DNA from: an uncultured bacterium
GTDB taxonomy: Bacteria > Verrucomicrobiota > Kiritimatiellia > CAIKKV01 > CAITUY01
Assembly (NCBI GenBank): GCA_903934155.1
Contig: CAIZMS010000364.1
Coordinates: 1-5,915 of the forward strand
Direction of reading: 5' to 3'
DNA: 5,915 nt
Of the stretch, positions 5,892 through 5,915 are shown piece by piece. Both the position numbers and the translations under genes were made by a program. The notes beneath the pieces were generated by a model. It was not told the origin of the DNA and searched no databases. It saw nothing but the letters and a program-made list of their open reading frames with translations. Position 1 is the first letter of the stretch. Every line of letters starts with the position of its first letter.

Positions 5892-5915
5892 GCGATTGTG
5901 CGGGACGGCGTGGGA

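Larger units (their letters stand above)
5607..5915. other. Gene-free, repeat-rich tail of the window
   Basis: I see no coding sequence in this stretch of about 300 bp. It contains the inverted-repeat element, four short hairpins or palindromes and the hexanucleotide repeat listed separately. TTCACAG followed nearby by TCCCA occurs at the left edge of the element (5652) and again at 5744, so a partial extra copy of the element end may be present. The density of palindromes suggests a REP-like or mobile-element landing zone. Confidence 0.6.

Noticed and set aside
5757..5915. CRISPR array
   Set aside because: The palindromes differ from each other and are not regularly spaced with unique spacers; the hexamer repeat is far too short.

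Overview
The window looks like chromosomal DNA from a polysaccharide-degrading bacterium. It carries large secreted glycosidases, mostly poor Shine-Dalgarno sequences and repeated paralogous carbohydrate-active genes. Verrucomicrobiota (or a Planctomycetota-like or Lentisphaerota-like relative) is my best guess. This rests on gene style only, because no taxonomic marker is present.

Layout. Positions 1-186 (+) are the 3' end of a GH106-type glycoside hydrolase that begins outside the window. A 40-bp gap follows, then a complete paralogue in the same direction (227-3106, 959 aa), so these are tandem copies. Positions 3107-3191 are a short hairpin-rich stretch between convergent gene sets, with a possible terminator. 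From 3192 to 5606 everything reads on the minus strand. In minus-strand order there is a C-terminal remnant of a second gene family (5424-5606), one complete member of that family (3279-5381, 700 aa, secreted, probably a six-hairpin glycosidase), and the first codons only of a third member (3192-3239) behind a good ribosome binding site. The two junctions, remnant to full gene and full gene to start fragment, carry homologous spacers of 42 and 39 bp. This indicates a former head-to-tail array of which only one unit survives whole. Positions 5607-5915 hold no gene. They contain an 83-bp inverted-repeat element, a run of small hairpins, a 14-bp perfect palindrome and a degenerate hexanucleotide repeat.

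Function. Both complete proteins have signal peptides and should act outside the cytoplasm. GH106 enzymes are known as alpha-L-rhamnosidases. The second protein has the layout of beta-sandwich plus (alpha/alpha)6-barrel exo-glycosidases. Together they fit stepwise trimming of a complex, perhaps rhamnose-containing, polysaccharide. The exact substrate cannot be read from the sequence.

The most notable signal is evolutionary. Two unrelated glycosidase families, facing each other, have both been tandemly duplicated. The GH106 pair shares a 123-bp block with no difference at all, which stops abruptly and is followed by sequence only about 80% identical. That pattern suggests recent gene conversion or unequal crossing-over. 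I did not find a convincing new defence, mobile or RNA system.
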